The notes under the pieces: generated by a model
The model's input: the letters and a program-made list of their open reading frames with translations, nothing else
Told to the model about the DNA's origin: nothing
The model's database searches: none
DNA from: an uncultured Bacteroidales bacterium
Lineage (GTDB): Bacteria > Bacteroidota > Bacteroidia > Bacteroidales > F082
NCBI GenBank assembly: GCA_937896895.1
Contig: CALBNV010000047.1
Span: 1 to 64,000, forward strand
DNA: 64,000 nucleotides
Direction: 5' to 3'
Position numbers and translations under genes: made by a program
Shown: positions 51,825 through 57,962 of the stretch, one piece after another
Numbering within the stretch: position 1 is the stretch's first letter
Layout of the letters: the number at the start of each line of letters is the position of its first letter

Positions 51825-52085
51825 ATGAAGATTTTTATCGCAAAGTTATCTCCTAAGACGACATCAGATGATGTCAAGAAATTGTTCGAAAAGTACGGGA
51901 AAGTGTCGGTTTGCAAGGTCATCATGGACCACGAGACGAAACGTTCGAAATGCTACGGATTCGTTGAAATGCCCATAGAAAACGAGGCGTACGTGGCGGT
52001 TGTCGAGACCGACAACATGGAATTTATGGGCAGTGTTATCGACGTGAAGAAATCAAAACCACAGCCTGTTGTATCGAAGAAATAG
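51825..52085 (+). CDS. RRM-domain RNA-binding protein
   Basis: The 86-residue protein is a single RNA-recognition motif. RNP2 is at the start (KIFIAKLSPKTTSDDVKKLF) and RNP1 is KCYGFVEMP, with Tyr and Phe positions kept. Short basic tails such as KKSKPQPVVSKK are typical of Bacteroidota and cyanobacterial Rbp proteins, which act in post-transcriptional control and cold response in the lineages where they have been studied. The gene stands alone with its own promoter. Confidence 0.92.
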   Translation: MKIFIAKLSPKTTSDDVKKLFEKYGKVSVCKVIMDHETKRSKCYGFVEMPIENEAYVAVVETDNMEFMGSVIDVKKSKPQPVVSKK

Positions 52086-52142
52086 TTTCAATTATTTGAT
52101 TTTCAACTAATTGAGCTGAGTAAAATTATTTTTGCAAATTTG

Positions 52143-52172
52143 TTTGCTGAATTGCAAAAAATTGTATCTTTG
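52143..52172 (+). promoter_or_regulatory. Promoter of tRNA-Arg
   Basis: TTTG at 52143-52146, 18 bases, then TATCTTTG at 52165-52172. The tRNA begins 19 bases later. Confidence 0.6.
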
Positions 52173-52190
52173 CACTCGCAAAAAAGCAAT

Positions 52191-52264
52191 GGTCTGGTAG
52201 CTCAGCTGGATAGAGCAACAGCCTTCTAAGCTGTGGGTCTTGGGTTCGAATCCCAACCGGATCA
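52191..52264 (+). tRNA. tRNA-Arg (anticodon TCT)
   Basis: A full cloverleaf folds by eye: acceptor GGTCTGG/CCGGATC, D stem GCTC/GAGC, anticodon stem ACAGC/GCTGT around loop CTTCTAA (anticodon TCT), T stem TTGGG/CCCAA with TTCGAAT, discriminator A. CCA is not encoded. It reads AGA, so its A37 is an expected t6A site, relevant because tsaC lies just downstream. Confidence 0.95.
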
Positions 52265-52269
52265 CGAGT

Positions 52270-52306
52270 AAGCCAATTAGTTGTGAATCAACTGGTTGGC
52301 TTTTTG
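52270..52306 (+). terminator. Terminator after tRNA-Arg
   Basis: AAGCCAATTAGTTG pairs with CAACTGGTTGGCTT (two wobbles), followed by TTTGTTTTT. It separates the tRNA from tsaC, or attenuates read-through into it. Confidence 0.7.
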
Positions 52307-52328
52307 TTTTTCAATTTAGTTTAGAAAT

Positions 52329-52940
52329 ATGTTTCTGCAAATTCATCCGGAGAATCCGAATCCGAGGCACATCAAGATGATATTGGAATGTCTTGATAAT
52401 GACGGGGTTATCATATTCCCGACAGACACCATCTATGGTATCGGGTGCAGCATTAACAGCACCAAGGCCTTCGAGCGCATCGCGCAGATCAAGGGGATAA
52501 AGAAAGAAAAGGCGCATTTCTCGTTCATCTTCAATGATTTGAGCATGTTGTCGGAGTTCACCAAGCCGATAAACAACGATGTCTTCAAGCTGATGAAACG
52601 GAATCTCCCCGGTGCATTCACGTTCATTTTGGAGGCGAACAACAACATCCCGAAAATCTTGCAGAGCAAGCGCAAGACGATAGGCATCAGGGTGCCAGAC
52701 CAGCCTATAATCACCAACATCGTGAAGGAATACGGCCGTCCGATAATGACAACTTCCATCCTCGACGAGGACGAAATTTCCGGTTTTCTGACCGACCCTG
52801 AGGAGATAAATGAGCGTTACAAGAACAAGGTTGACATCATCATTGACGGTGGAGCGGGGGGTAATCAGGAGAGTACTGTGGTCGATTGCACTGGTAATGA
52901 GATAGTTATAGTGCGTCAGGGCAAGGGTGAACTTGACTGA
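52329..52940 (+). CDS. tsaC: L-threonylcarbamoyladenylate synthase (TsaC/Sua5 family)
   Basis: A 203-residue YrdC-fold protein with GVIIFPTDTIYGIGCSINST, KGIKKEKAHFSFIFND (KRxx/S-type substrate site), PGAFTFILEANN and TIGIRVPDQPIITNIV. It makes threonylcarbamoyl-AMP for the t6A37 modification of tRNAs reading ANN codons. It lacks the Sua5 C-terminal domain. It is placed between a tRNA-Arg(TCT) and a tRNA-Lys(TTT), both expected t6A substrates. Confidence 0.9.
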   Translation: MFLQIHPENPNPRHIKMILECLDNDGVIIFPTDTIYGIGCSINSTKAFERIAQIKGIKKEKAHFSFIFNDLSMLSEFTKPINNDVFKLMKRNLPGAFTFILEANNNIPKILQSKRKTIGIRVPDQPIITNIVKEYGRPIMTTSILDEDEISGFLTDPEEINERYKNKVDIIIDGGAGGNQESTVVDCTGNEIVIVRQGKGELD

Positions 52941-52982
52941 AAAAAAATGAAAAATTTTTGTCGCGCATATTGAAAAAAGTAG

Positions 52983-52990
52983 TACTTTTG
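52983..52990 (+). promoter_or_regulatory. -7 element TACTTTTG for tRNA-Lys
   Basis: TACTTTTG with TTTTTG at 52955-52960 upstream. The tRNA begins 48 bases later, so a processed leader of about 40 bases is expected. Confidence 0.55.
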
Positions 52991-53037
52991 CACTCGCAAA
53001 CGGAACGGATACGCCGGCAGTGGCGTGGATGTTCAAC

Positions 53038-53110
53038 GACTTGGTAGCTCAGCAGGTAGAGCATCACACTTTTAATGTGGGGGTCCTGGGTTCGAGCCCC
53101 AGCCAGGTCA
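53038..53110 (+). tRNA. tRNA-Lys (anticodon TTT)
   Basis: The cloverleaf has acceptor GACTTGG/CCAGGTC, D stem GCTC/GAGC, anticodon stem TCACA/TGTGG around loop CTTTTAA (anticodon TTT), T stem CTGGG/CCCAG with TTCGAGC, discriminator A. CCA is not encoded. No repeated 3' end suggesting an integrated element is seen downstream. Confidence 0.95.
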
Positions 53111-53150
53111 CAAATTTTAGGGGTTAATTTTTGCAAGTAAACAATGCATC

Positions 53151-53178
53151 AGGGTTAAAGGTCACTTTAGCCCTTTTT
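53151..53178 (+). terminator. Terminator after tRNA-Lys
   Basis: AGGGTTAAAG pairs with CTTTAGCCCT (one wobble, 4-base loop), followed by TTTTTG. The stretch from 53179 to 53370 is AT rich and shows nothing further. Confidence 0.7.
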
Positions 53179-53370
53179 GTTTTATATTTTTGAATATCAA
53201 TCACTTACAAAGGCGAAAATTAAAGGAAAAAACCTGAAAAATTGGCAGAAAAATAGTAGAAAAACACCCCGGAAAACGGCTTTTTTCGGCGTTACTGGCA
53301 GATTACGACCTATAGGTCTAATTATTTTCAAACTTTATTTTAATACCCGCTCCATTACGCCAAAATTCAC

Positions 53371-53378
53371 TATTTTTG
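53371..53378 (+). promoter_or_regulatory. -7 element TATTTTTG for the Pmp3-like gene
   Basis: TATTTTTG lies 19 bases before ATG 53398, and no -33 element is evident. Confidence 0.5.
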
Positions 53379-53397
53379 CAAAAAAATTAAATCTAAC

Positions 53398-53553
53398 ATG
53401 TCGTTTTTGAGAGTCCTTTTGGCAATCCTGTTTCCGCCGCTGTCGGTCATCGATTGCGGCTGCGGTTCGGTCATCATAGTTTTCCTGCTCACACTCTGCG
53501 GCTGGGTGCCAGGAGTGATTGGCGCATTGGTTATCCTGAATAAAAATTGCTGA
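53398..53553 (+). CDS. YqaE/Pmp3-family small membrane protein
   Basis: This 51-residue protein reads MSFLRVLLAILFPPLSVIDC, then GCGSVIIVFLLTLCGWVPGV and IGALVILNKNC. Two hydrophobic helices joined by a short turn, with the FPPLSV and WVPGVIGA motifs, define the Pmp3/YqaE family of stress-linked membrane proteolipids. A PAS-domain gene begins 4 bases after its stop. Confidence 0.88.
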   Translation: MSFLRVLLAILFPPLSVIDCGCGSVIIVFLLTLCGWVPGVIGALVILNKNC

Positions 53554-53557
53554 TAAC

Positions 53558-53896
53558 ATGAAAGACTTCAACTATCTTGAAAACGTCGATTTTGCCGCCA
53601 CCGTGTGCGACAAAGACGGAGTCGTGCTTTACCAAAACGCTTGCGCCCGTGACCGTGATGGCGATGTCGCCGGAAAAAATCTGTTCGGTTGCCACAAGAA
53701 AGCGACAGCTGAATTTATCCGCCAGATGATAGCCACCGGCAAAAGCAACACCTACGAGGTCATACGTCACGGAAAACGTAAATTGCTGCATCAAACGCCT
53801 TGGTTTGACGAGCCGTCAGGACCGGTCGCCGGACTCATCGAGATAGCCATCGACTTGCCGGAGAAACACACGGTCTTGAATAAAGATGGTGAGTGA
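53558..53896 (+). CDS. Single PAS-domain protein
   Basis: A 112-residue protein that is essentially one PAS fold: LENVDFAATVCDKDGVVLYQ, NACARDRDGDVAGKNLFGCH, EFIRQMIATGKSNTYEV, then LHQTPWFDEPSGPVAGLIEI. There is no kinase or HTH output domain, so it probably signals by protein contact. Cys residues at about 17, 29 and 45 could be redox sensitive. It is likely cotranscribed with the Pmp3-like gene, hinting at envelope-stress sensing (inference). Confidence 0.78.
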   Translation: MKDFNYLENVDFAATVCDKDGVVLYQNACARDRDGDVAGKNLFGCHKKATAEFIRQMIATGKSNTYEVIRHGKRKLLHQTPWFDEPSGPVAGLIEIAIDLPEKHTVLNKDGE

Positions 53897-53905
53897 TTGT
53901 GATCA

Positions 53906-54616
53906 CTATCCCATCGTGTCTGCAATTTCATCAACCTCAAATTTCTGGTGGCAGTCACGACACACGAATTTGTTTTCGCAGTCAAAGTCTTCAAATGCAT
54001 ATAAGTCGTCTCCGCCGCATACCGGGCAGCAGCACTCCGATAAAATTATCAGCTCACTTTCCCTGAAATCGCCGTCGCAGTCGCTGCAATGATAACGTCT
54101 GTTTCCGTATTCATTTTCTCTAATGTACAACAGCGAACTTCCACACACAGGACAATAATGGTCATCGTCATCAATCATTTCACCTTCAGAATCTTCTTCG
54201 TCTTCATCTTCATCATCATCATCTTCTTCTTCATCATCGTCATCTTCTTCATCATCGTCTTCTTCATCCGCATAGATGTCATCGCCATCCTCGGTCTCAT
54301 CACAGATTGCCGGCTTGCTTTCAATTATCTCAACAATGCCACGATTTGAACTTTCTTCCTTTTCATTTTCAATTTTTCGGGCGAAATGACTGCATGTTAA
54401 ATATATTGCAATAAAAATCCCAACAGCGATAAAGAAAGCGACGGTTGAATCCAAAACAATTGCAAAAACAACTAATCCGACAAATCCAATAATCCAAGCA
54501 GCAACATGGGCGCACCCTTTTCTTTCGACAAAAGACATCAATACTGCTACGACCACAGCGAATGGTGCAGCATCAATAAAAGCATCAAAGATTGACAAAA
54601 TAATTGCGGCATTCAT
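53906..54616 (-). CDS. Membrane protein with acidic linker and two zinc ribbons
   Basis: From ATG 54616 the first ~80 residues hold three hydrophobic helices (AAIILSIFDAFIDAAPFAVV, AAWIIGFVGLVVFAIVLDST, AFFIAVGIFIAIYLTC). A linker of ~36 residues is almost all Asp/Glu (encoded about 54172-54290). Then come two zinc-ribbon-like units, CPVCG...CSDC and CCCPVCG...CRDC. No family is recognised for the whole. Zinc ribbons of this kind bind nucleic acid or protein, and the acidic linker may bind metal or basic partners. Confidence 0.75.
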   Translation of the reverse strand: MNAAIILSIFDAFIDAAPFAVVVAVLMSFVERKGCAHVAAWIIGFVGLVVFAIVLDSTVAFFIAVGIFIAIYLTCSHFARKIENEKEESSNRGIVEIIESKPAICDETEDGDDIYADEEDDDEEDDDDEEEDDDDEDEDEEDSEGEMIDDDDHYCPVCGSSLLYIRENEYGNRRYHCSDCDGDFRESELIILSECCCPVCGGDDLYAFEDFDCENKFVCRDCHQKFEVDEIADTMG

Positions 54617-54691
54617 ATTTGTTATTTTTTTCAAATAACTCAACAACTCTACTGGCACGACGCGACATCATCCACCAACGTCGTGACACAA

Positions 54692-54731
54692 TTGTCAGCC
54701 GCCATTCCGAGAGGAATTTGGCGGCTGACAA
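54692..54731 (-). other. Strong hairpin at the 5' end of the zinc-ribbon transcript
   Basis: TTGTCAGCCGCC pairs perfectly with GGCGGCTGACAA, extended by TTCC/GGAA across a bulge. The likely -7 element overlaps it at 54729-54736, so transcription should begin inside the right arm. It could instead end the T9SS cargo transcript, but no U run follows on that strand. Confidence 0.55.
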
Positions 54732-54736
54732 AGATA
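54729..54736 (-). promoter_or_regulatory. -7 element TATCTTTG for the zinc-ribbon gene
   Basis: On the minus strand TATCTTTG occupies 54736 to 54729, giving a leader of about 105 bases to ATG 54616. It lies 26 bases after the stop of the upstream T9SS gene. Confidence 0.5.
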
Positions 54737-54761
54737 CGAGTCATCAAAACGGCGAAACGCC

Positions 54762-55880
54762 TTACTTCACGACATTGAACTGTCGGGTTGAGACCCCGTT
54801 TTCAGTATCAATGCGAAGAATGTACATCCCCGCTGACAACTGCGACATGTCTATCGAGACCTCGCCGCTTTCCACGGAAGCGTCATAGACGACCTGTCCC
54901 AAAGCATTTGTCACCGTAATCTGTTTAATATCAACGCCTTCAACCTTCAGAAGACCTCTCGTCGGATTCGGATAAACCGCCACACCGACATTATTTTCAT
55001 CCAATGACTGACAAGAGACCATGACAGAAGCCGGTTCCGTCTCGCCCTCCGAAGCATAGACCGCCGTCACATGATAGTAATAAGTGCCGGGTTCAACATT
55101 GTCGAAATACTCGTAAGACGTCTGATTCTCAACGGCCGGGACGTTGGCTATCAGCTGATAGTCGCTGTCGGTTGGCGAGCGATAGACGTTAAAACTCTCA
55201 AGGTCAACAGTATTATAGGTGAGACGGATGTCATCGACAGCCAAGGCATACTGATTTGTGCAACCGAAATGACGGAAGCCGATATAGACCTCTTGTCCGG
55301 CGTATGCGCTGAGGTCAACGGTGTATTCAAGCCAAGGAGTCTGGTTGAGTTTGTCAGGCATGATGGTCCATTCGGCAACGGTGGTAAAATCGGCGTCATT
55401 GGTGTTTCCGGTGGTTGAGACCGCGACTCCGAAGTGTTCCTGGCAGCTGGCCGCATCAGCCGAGCAGGCCATAAACGAAAGCACCGTGTTTCCAACTATC
55501 GGCAACTTAGGCGTAACGATGTAATTATCTGGCGTGTAGGGAATACCGCCGAATGTGCCATAGCAGTCTTTCGATTCCGAAATCAGGCAGATGTAACCGC
55601 TTGGACATTCCAAACCCTGAACGTGCATCCAGCAATGATTGTCGCCATCGGCGTCAATAAGCGTCCAATCCTCAATCATGGATTCCAAGTCCCAGTAAAG
55701 GTCTTCAGGGACTTCCGAAGCCGGGGCTTCCGATTTCCATGACAGATTCACGCCGTCCGGATTATACTGAAATACTCCATTCAAATCGTATGGAGTTGCG
55801 AACTTTGATTGTGCCTTGACCGACACGCCTGCAAGACAAAAAGCGCAGGCAAGAAGAAATGATAAAGAAACTTTTCTCAT
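54762..55880 (-). CDS. T9SS type-A secreted protein with cleaved-adhesin-like domain
   Basis: From ATG 55880 the signal peptide is MRKVSLSFLLACAFCLAGVS with KAQ cleavage site. The mature protein has a choice-of-anchor J/cleaved-adhesin domain (~45-215; LESMIEDWTLIDADGDNHCW, YIVTPKLPIVGNTVLSFMAC), a fibronectin-III-like module (~225-290) and a type-A sorting domain at the C-terminus (VAVYPNPTRGLLKVEG through GMYILRIDTENGV and FNVVK). It resembles the binding domains of gingipain-type adhesins. Surface binding of host protein or glycan is plausible. The protein has no protease domain. Confidence 0.88.
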   Translation of the reverse strand: MRKVSLSFLLACAFCLAGVSVKAQSKFATPYDLNGVFQYNPDGVNLSWKSEAPASEVPEDLYWDLESMIEDWTLIDADGDNHCWMHVQGLECPSGYICLISESKDCYGTFGGIPYTPDNYIVTPKLPIVGNTVLSFMACSADAASCQEHFGVAVSTTGNTNDADFTTVAEWTIMPDKLNQTPWLEYTVDLSAYAGQEVYIGFRHFGCTNQYALAVDDIRLTYNTVDLESFNVYRSPTDSDYQLIANVPAVENQTSYEYFDNVEPGTYYYHVTAVYASEGETEPASVMVSCQSLDENNVGVAVYPNPTRGLLKVEGVDIKQITVTNALGQVVYDASVESGEVSIDMSQLSAGMYILRIDTENGVSTRQFNVVK

Positions 55881-55947
55881 AGAAGTTAGATTTATAAACA
55901 GTTGATTACTAATACTATTATCGACCCCAATTTTATTTATCCAACAT

Positions 55948-55974
55948 TGCCCCTCTGAATTTTTCAAAGGGGCA
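55948..55974 (-). other. Leader hairpin upstream of the T9SS type-A gene
   Basis: On the minus strand a 12-bp stem (TGCCCCTTTGAA with TTCAGAGGGGCA, one wobble) with a 3-base loop lies in the leader between the promoter at 56006-56013 and ATG 55880. It has no U run, so is not a simple terminator. Confidence 0.5.
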
Positions 55975-56005
55975 GTCAAACAAAACCTAAAAAGAAACAA
56001 TGCCG

Positions 56006-56013
56006 CAAAGTTA
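56006..56013 (-). promoter_or_regulatory. -7 element TAACTTTG for the T9SS type-A gene
   Basis: On the minus strand TAACTTTG occupies 56013 to 56006, giving a ~120-base leader that contains the hairpin at 55948-55974. The upstream in-frame start at 56000 is therefore unlikely. Confidence 0.5.
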
Positions 56014-56123
56014 CAGATTATTTTTTCATTTACAATGGGCTTGGCGATATTTTTTTTTAAAAATCGAATTAGTGATAACTTGTTGATATTCAGTCTATTC
56101 TAATTTTTTGAGTTATACGTGCG

Positions 56124-56152
56124 TTGAAGAGTGAATTTTTCATGTACCTTTG
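56124..56152 (+). promoter_or_regulatory. Promoter of the Y-family polymerase gene
   Basis: TTG at 56124-56126, 18 bases, then TACCTTTG at 56145-56152, 17 bases before ATG 56170. No LexA-type operator was recognised. Confidence 0.6.
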
Positions 56153-56169
56153 CACCGAAAAATTTAGTT

Positions 56170-57684
56170 ATGCTGGAATCGTCTCCTCGTACATACATCG
56201 CCATCGACCTTAAGTCGTTTTACGCCTCCGTTGAGTGCGTGGAGCGAGGTCTTAACCCATTGATGACCAATCTCGTAGTTGCAGACGCGAGCAGAACGGA
56301 AAAGACGATTTGCCTTGCCGTCTCGCCATCGTTGAAGTCTTACGGAATACCTGGCAGACCGCGGCTTTTTGAAGTCATACAACGTGTCGATTATGTCAAC
56401 TACGGCAGGAAGCTCGAAGCACCTTACAGAAAACTGACCGGCAAATCTATTTTCGATGCTGAACTGAAAGCAAACCCGACGCTTGCCGTTGACTACATCG
56501 TCGCGCCGCCACGAATGGCGTATTATATCCAATACAGCACCCGCATTTACAACGTGTATCTTAAATATGTCAGTGCCGATGACATTCATGTCTATTCCAT
56601 CGATGAGGTCTTCATCGACGCGACCGATTACCTTTCGCTTCATAAGATGACTGCGCATCAGCTCGCCATGACGATGATCCGCGACGTTCTGAAGACTACC
56701 GGCATCACCGCCACGGCGGGAATCGGCACTAATATGTATCTCTGTAAAGTCGCTATGGATATTGTTGCTAAACATATACCACCGGATGCAGACGGAGTCC
56801 GTATCGCCGAACTCGATGAGATGTCATACCGACGGCAGCTGTGGAGTCATAAACCTTTGACTGACTTTTGGAGGATAGGGAAGGGCATTGCCCAAAAACT
56901 TGAATATTACGGAATGCACACCATGGGTGATGTGGCTCGTCAGTCGGTTAAAGATGAGGAGATGCTTTATAAGATATTCGGAATCAACGCTGAACTGATT
57001 ATTGACCACGCTTGGGGCTGGGAGCCGTGCACTATCGACTACATCAAGAAATACAAGCCTGAGACCAACTCCATCAGTAGCGGACAGGTGCTGTCGAGCC
57101 CGTACGACACCAAAAAAGCGCGTGTCGTCGTTCAGGAAATGACAGACGCAATAGCCTTGAATCTTGTCGAGAAACACCTCGTCACCGACCAAATCGTTCT
57201 CACGGTGAGTTACGATGCCGAGTCTCTGACAAACCCAAATATCCGTGCCAAATACAGCGGGGAGACCACGACCGACCGCTACGGACGTCAGACCCCGAAG
57301 CACGCCCACGGCACGGCAAACCTCGACCGTCAGACGTCGTCATCACGCCTTATAATTGACGCGACAATGAATCTTTACGACAAAATAGTGAACCAAGACT
57401 TGTTGGTAAGATACATAAACGTAACAACAAATCACGTCATCGATGAAAGTAAGGCAGATCGCAAAACCGCTATGGCCACCATCGACCTTTTTACTGATTA
57501 CGAGGAAGTTGAGCGGCAGAGCAGGGAAGAAGAGCAGACGTTGGAAAAGGAACACAAGATGCAGCAGACCATCATTGAACTGAAGAAGAAATTCGGAAAG
57601 AACGCCATTCTGAAAGGCATCAACTTTGAGGACGGTGCGACCGCCATCGAGCGCAACAAACAGATAGGAGGGCACAAGGCATGA
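56170..57684 (+). CDS. Y-family DNA polymerase (ImpB/UmuC/DinB-like)
   Basis: From ATG 56170 the protein begins MLESSPRTYIAIDLKSFYAS and has DDIHVYSIDEVFIDATDYL (palm acidic motif), TAGIGTNMYLCKVAMDIVAK and FWRIGKGIAQKLEYYGMHTM (HhH region). A long C-terminal little-finger and coiled tail (EEVERQSREEEQTLEKEHKM) follows. It is a translesion polymerase of the 500-residue group that is paired with a small YolD-like protein. The promoter excludes the upstream ATG at 56131. Confidence 0.92.
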   Translation: MLESSPRTYIAIDLKSFYASVECVERGLNPLMTNLVVADASRTEKTICLAVSPSLKSYGIPGRPRLFEVIQRVDYVNYGRKLEAPYRKLTGKSIFDAELKANPTLAVDYIVAPPRMAYYIQYSTRIYNVYLKYVSADDIHVYSIDEVFIDATDYLSLHKMTAHQLAMTMIRDVLKTTGITATAGIGTNMYLCKVAMDIVAKHIPPDADGVRIAELDEMSYRRQLWSHKPLTDFWRIGKGIAQKLEYYGMHTMGDVARQSVKDEEMLYKIFGINAELIIDHAWGWEPCTIDYIKKYKPETNSISSGQVLSSPYDTKKARVVVQEMTDAIALNLVEKHLVTDQIVLTVSYDAESLTNPNIRAKYSGETTTDRYGRQTPKHAHGTANLDRQTSSSRLIIDATMNLYDKIVNQDLLVRYINVTTNHVIDESKADRKTAMATIDLFTDYEEVERQSREEEQTLEKEHKMQQTIIELKKKFGKNAILKGINFEDGATAIERNKQIGGHKA

Positions 57685-57893
57685 ACGACATACGCATTTC
57701 TGAAAACGATTACTCCGACATCATCAACCTCCCGCATCACGTCTCAACGTTGCATCCGCGTATGTCGATGCTCGCCCGCGCCGCGCAGTTTGCGCCCTTC
57801 GCCGCCCTCAACGGTCATGAGGACGCAATCAAACAAACCGAGCAGCAGCATGTTGACAGCTTCAATATCGGTATTACTGACGAGACTCCTTAA
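57681..57893 (+). CDS. Small YolD-like partner of the Y-family polymerase
   Basis: The 70-residue product contains YSDIINLPHHVSTLHPRMSM and ARAAQFAPFAALNGHEDAIK, the conserved core of small proteins that follow ImpB/UmuC-like genes in gut bacteria. It overlaps the polymerase stop by 4 bases. An AGGAGGG stretch 8 bases before its ATG, within the polymerase codons, could re-initiate ribosomes. It is thought to modulate the polymerase, but a mechanism is not established. Confidence 0.75.
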   Translation: MNDIRISENDYSDIINLPHHVSTLHPRMSMLARAAQFAPFAALNGHEDAIKQTEQQHVDSFNIGITDETP

Positions 57894-57928
57894 AAAGTTA
57901 ATAGTGAACGCAAGCGTCCACTATTAAC
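57892..57928 (-). terminator. Terminator of the carboxyltransferase gene
   Basis: GTTAATAGTGAACGC pairs with GCGTCCACTATTAAC (one mismatch, 2-base loop). On the minus strand it is followed by TTTTT. It lies between convergent genes and may serve both. Confidence 0.75.
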
Positions 57929-57962
57929 CGGATAAATTTGACAGTTCGTGACAACACGTCTG

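Noticed and set aside
53038..53400. tRNA-Lys as an integration site for a mobile element
   Set aside because: No repeat of the tRNA 3' end, no integrase and no phage genes follow.
54762..55880. Gingipain-like protease
   Set aside because: Only the cleaved-adhesin and sorting domains are present; there is no catalytic Cys-protease domain.
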